A stretch of 64,000 bases of DNA from Mycobacterium gordonae (GTDB taxonomy: Bacteria; Actinomycetota; Actinomycetes; Mycobacteriales; Mycobacteriaceae): NCBI RefSeq assembly GCF_017086405.1, contig NZ_CP070973.1, forward strand, positions 4,062,739-4,126,738, in the 5' to 3' direction. Below are positions 61,852 through 64,000 of the stretch, piece after piece. Under the pieces are notes generated by a model, which saw nothing but the letters and a program-made list of their open reading frames with translations, was not told where the DNA came from and did not search any database. Both the position numbers and the translations under genes were made by a program. Positions within the stretch are counted from its first letter, which is position 1. Each line of letters opens with the position of its first letter.

Positions 61852-63042
61852 ATGAGGCCTTCACTGCGCTCGCCGGCACGCCGGGCGACGGTAACCGACG
61901 AGGCTGAAAGCTGGTTTCTGCAACGCGGTCTGCCGTCGGTGCTGACGAGGCGGGGCAGATGGCGACGCCTGTGGTCAAGGTCGGCGCCGATGTTGGCGGC
62001 CTACGCAACCCTGCACTGCTGGACCTTGCCGATCCTGTTCATCACAAAGGGCAAAGACGTCGTCATCGACGACAAGCCCACGCCCGAGGAATGGACGCTG
62101 CTCGGACTAATCGGATTCGCGCCGGTGGCGATGGTGGTCGTGGGGTGGCTAGTGTCACGCCTGGCTGATCGTCGTGACCGCGCGCTGGCGGCGACGGCGG
62201 CGATTGTTGTCGTCGGGGTCGTCATCGTCATCGAGAGCGACCCGTCGCATCTTCCGAACGCGATCATCACCGCGGTGGTGCTCATGGTCTTGACCGGCTT
62301 CGGCGTCGGATCGGTGGTTGGCTGGGCAACACGCATGACGCTCTCGCACCTCACCACGATCGGCGGTCTGGCGGTTCGCGCCCTGCCAGTGGTCCTGCTG
62401 ACCACGCTCGTGTTCTTCAACGGAAACGTCTGGCTCATGTCGGCGACCATCAGCGGTGATCGTCTGGGGCTGGCGATGTTCTTCCTCATCTGCATCGCCG
62501 CAGCCTTCGTGGTCTCGGCGACCACCGAGCGGGTCAAACCGATGCTGCGATCGCCCGCGGCGGTGTCCCAAGACTCCGAACGCCTGGCCGGCACGCCGTT
62601 CGAGACGATGCCGGATCCGCCGTCCATTCCAGCGTTGAGCCGGCTCGAGCGCATCAATGTTGTCTTCGTGCTGGCCGCTTCGCAGTTGGCCCAGATCGCC
62701 GTGGTCGCCGCGCTGACGGCCGGCATATATGTGACTCTCGGCCTCATCGTGCTGACACCCGCTCTGCTCCAGGAGTGGGCCCGCACCACGGACAGCAATT
62801 CCACCCTGCTGGGTCTGACCGTCCCGGTCCCCGATTCGCTGATCCATCTGTGCCTTTTCCTGGGCGCGTTGACGTTCATGTACATCAGCGCCCGGGCGGC
62901 CGGCGACGACGATTACCGCTCCAATTTCGTTGACCCCCTAATCGGTGATCTGCACGCCACTCTGACCGCGCGCAACCGCTACCGAACCCGGATGGTCGCC
63001 GCGCCGGTGACCACTGTTGACGCCGCTGACCTGGGTGATTAG
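61852..63042 (+). CDS. Polytopic membrane protein (Rv2113-like)
   Basis: Integral membrane protein of 396 residues with eight to nine predicted helices (for example LIGFAPVAMVVVGWLV, AATAAIVVVGVVIVI, IITAVVLMVLTGFGVGSVVG, FFLICIAAAFVVSA, LCLFLGALTFMYISA). It opens with a basic cytoplasmic segment and ends in a polar tail (YRSNFVDPLIGDLHATLTAR). Function unknown. The ATG at 61852 follows TAGTGT by 8 bases. It is divergent from dop and matches the Rv2113 position. Confidence 0.88.
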   Translation: MRPSLRSPARRATVTDEAESWFLQRGLPSVLTRRGRWRRLWSRSAPMLAAYATLHCWTLPILFITKGKDVVIDDKPTPEEWTLLGLIGFAPVAMVVVGWLVSRLADRRDRALAATAAIVVVGVVIVIESDPSHLPNAIITAVVLMVLTGFGVGSVVGWATRMTLSHLTTIGGLAVRALPVVLLTTLVFFNGNVWLMSATISGDRLGLAMFFLICIAAAFVVSATTERVKPMLRSPAAVSQDSERLAGTPFETMPDPPSIPALSRLERINVVFVLAASQLAQIAVVAALTAGIYVTLGLIVLTPALLQEWARTTDSNSTLLGLTVPVPDSLIHLCLFLGALTFMYISARAAGDDDYRSNFVDPLIGDLHATLTARNRYRTRMVAAPVTTVDAADLGD

Positions 63043-63052
63043 GTTCACCCTG

Positions 63053-63694
63053 GTGTCAGCCCCTCAAACTCCCTCGTCAGCCCAGCCAGAAGCGGGTGAC
63101 CTTTCCGGAAAACGTTACGGGGAAGTGCTTCTCGTAACGCCCGGCGAGGCAGGTCCGCAAGCCACCGTCTACAACAGTTTTCCGCTCAACGACTGCCCCG
63201 CCGAGCTGTGGTCGGCCTTGGACGCTCATGCCATCGCGACCGAACACGGCGCTGCCACGGCGCTGCTCAACGGCCCTCGCTACTGGTTGATGAACAGCAT
63301 CGAAAAAACGCCGCAGGGCCCGCAGATCATCAAGAACTTCGGCGGTATCGACATGATGCTGCAGGCCACGGTCCTGCTGGCGTCGATGAACCCGAACCCT
63401 TACACGGTCAATCAGGTCAGCCGCAACACGGTCTTCGTCTTCGACGCTGGCCAAGAGGTCTACGAATTGCAGGACCCGCACGGCCGGCAGTGGGTCATGC
63501 AGACGTGGAGTCAGGTCGTCGACCCCACGCTGTCGCGCGCGGACCTCCCCAAGCTCGGCGATCGGCTCAATCTGCCGGCAGGCTGGACCTACCACACCAG
63601 GGTGCTTCCCGAGACGCTGCGCGTAGACACCACCACGCAGGCTGCCGAGGTGCTGCAGGACGACCTGACCAACAGCTATTCCCTAGTGAGTTAG
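63053..63694 (+). CDS. Conserved soluble protein (Rv2114-like)
   Basis: Soluble protein of 213 residues from the GTG at 63053. It contains YGEVLLVTPGEAGPQATVYN, GPRYWLMNSIEKTPQG and ATVLLASMNPNPYTVNQVSR, which resemble the mycobacterial family represented by Rv2114; its function is unknown. TAGGTT (63040-63045) lies seven bases before the GTG and overlaps the stop of the preceding gene, which favours this start over an ATG at 63017. There is no signal peptide or membrane segment. Confidence 0.85.
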   Translation: MSAPQTPSSAQPEAGDLSGKRYGEVLLVTPGEAGPQATVYNSFPLNDCPAELWSALDAHAIATEHGAATALLNGPRYWLMNSIEKTPQGPQIIKNFGGIDMMLQATVLLASMNPNPYTVNQVSRNTVFVFDAGQEVYELQDPHGRQWVMQTWSQVVDPTLSRADLPKLGDRLNLPAGWTYHTRVLPETLRVDTTTQAAEVLQDDLTNSYSLVS

Positions 63695-63885
63695 CTGTCC
63701 GCCATCCAGCTCCGATGTTTCACGGCAGCCTTCCGCCAGCGTCTTAGCCTCAGCGCGCTGATGCGCGATCATCAGACCGCGGTCCACATGGCGCACCCAC
63801 GGTTCGACCACCTCGATGTCGAATGAGTCCACTGCCTTGATGCCGACTACCCGACCGGCGGAGCTGGGCGTAGGTGGAAATCATG
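63683..63885 (-). pseudogene. Coding-like fragment of unknown gene
   Basis: On the minus strand a frame runs from a stop near 63885 to a TAG at 63683-63685 with coding-like sequence (SSAGRVVGIKAVDSFDIEVV, then EPWVRHVDRGLMIAHQRAEA) but no convincing start. It sits between Rv2114-like and the mpa end, where I expect no gene. It may be the 3' end of a decayed gene; I cannot name it. Confidence 0.35.
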
Positions 63886-63951
63886 TGTTCCGAAACGTAG
63901 CCGCATGCGCGCGACGCCAGCCGCGCGCACCGACAGGCGTCCCTCGCCGAC

Positions 63952-64000
63952 TTACAGGTACTGCCCCAGGTTCGACTCGGTGTCAATGGCCCGCGACGCG
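63952..64000 (-). CDS. mpa: Mycobacterial proteasome ATPase Mpa, last 15 codons (5' part beyond the window)
   Basis: The final 49 bases read, on the minus strand, SRAIDTESNLGQYL and TAA at 63952-63954. This is the Mpa C-terminus, whose GQYL end inserts into the alpha ring of the 20S proteasome and opens it. The rest of mpa lies beyond the right edge. This places the ATPase beside the pup-proteasome locus as in M. tuberculosis. Confidence 0.85.
   Translation of the reverse strand, partial: ASRAIDTESNLGQYL

Noticed and set aside
63750..63986. Minus-strand 78-codon frame at the right edge
   Set aside because: It overlaps the true mpa end in another frame; translation is Arg/Ser-rich with no family match.
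1..64000. tRNA, rRNA, CRISPR arrays or intact insertion sequences
   Set aside because: No cloverleaf-type gene, rRNA-like stretch, transposase motif or terminal inverted repeat pair was recognised by eye; small RNAs cannot be excluded without a covariance search.

Overview
The window is high-GC, gene-dense actinobacterial DNA from a slow-growing Mycobacterium outside the M. tuberculosis complex. It carries pks12, rbpA, ppm1/lnt, a PE_PGRS protein, a PPE protein, blaC, an aerobic cobalamin cluster, the Tat genes and the complete Pup-proteasome locus. Gene order follows M. tuberculosis Rv2048c-Rv2115c, with several blocks lost or inserted. References to M. tuberculosis are from memory of that genome, not from a search.

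Layout. (1) 1-7869: N-terminal 2,623 codons of pks12 on the minus strand, running off the left edge. (2) 8165-15554: a small CxxC protein, rbpA, the ppm1 - lnt - amidohydrolase run, fxsA, a dienelactone hydrolase coupled to a secreted protein, and a PPOX-fold protein. The zinc-free ribosomal protein cluster expected next is absent, and a collapsed SDR gene lies there. (3) 15938-36685: cobN, a 7.5-kb accessory island (small membrane protein, molybdopterin oxidoreductase, PE_PGRS, SDR, MpaB-like protein, Baeyer-Villiger-type monooxygenase, hydrolase), then cobG-cobH-cobIJ, blaC, and the minus-strand run SDR-cobL-cobM-cobK, followed by an F420-type PPOX protein and a secreted phospholipase-like protein. 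sigC, expected between blaC and cobK, is missing. (4) 36941-43502: a five-gene module linked to type VII secretion: a DUF2563 protein, a 787-aa helical protein, a Gly/Met/Pro-rich protein, a single-pass membrane protein and a 730-aa modular protein whose N-terminal third has about 43-50% GC. (5) 43598-50521: pepE, a 5'-3' exonuclease, a DUF4333 protein, helY, tatC and tatA. (6) 50622-64000: pafC-pafB-pafA, a GAF/SpoIIE phosphatase with a probable 5' frameshift, a PPE-PPW protein, a membrane protein, prcA-prcB-pup-dop, two conserved genes, and the last 15 codons of mpa at the right edge.

Functional links. pup, dop, pafA, prcA/prcB and mpa together make, attach, remove and degrade Pup-tagged protein; pafB/pafC control DNA-damage transcription. 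The cob genes cover much of corrin ring synthesis from precorrin-2 to cobalt insertion. pks12 and ppm1 both feed mannosylated polyprenyl or polyketide phosphate lipids.

A recurring signal is a TANNNT hexamer 6-8 bases before an ATG or GTG. It is seen at more than ten genes and points to widespread leaderless transcription. The strongest candidates for something undescribed are the five-gene module at 36941-43502, the low-GC domain inside its last gene, and the odd C-terminus of the PE_PGRS protein.
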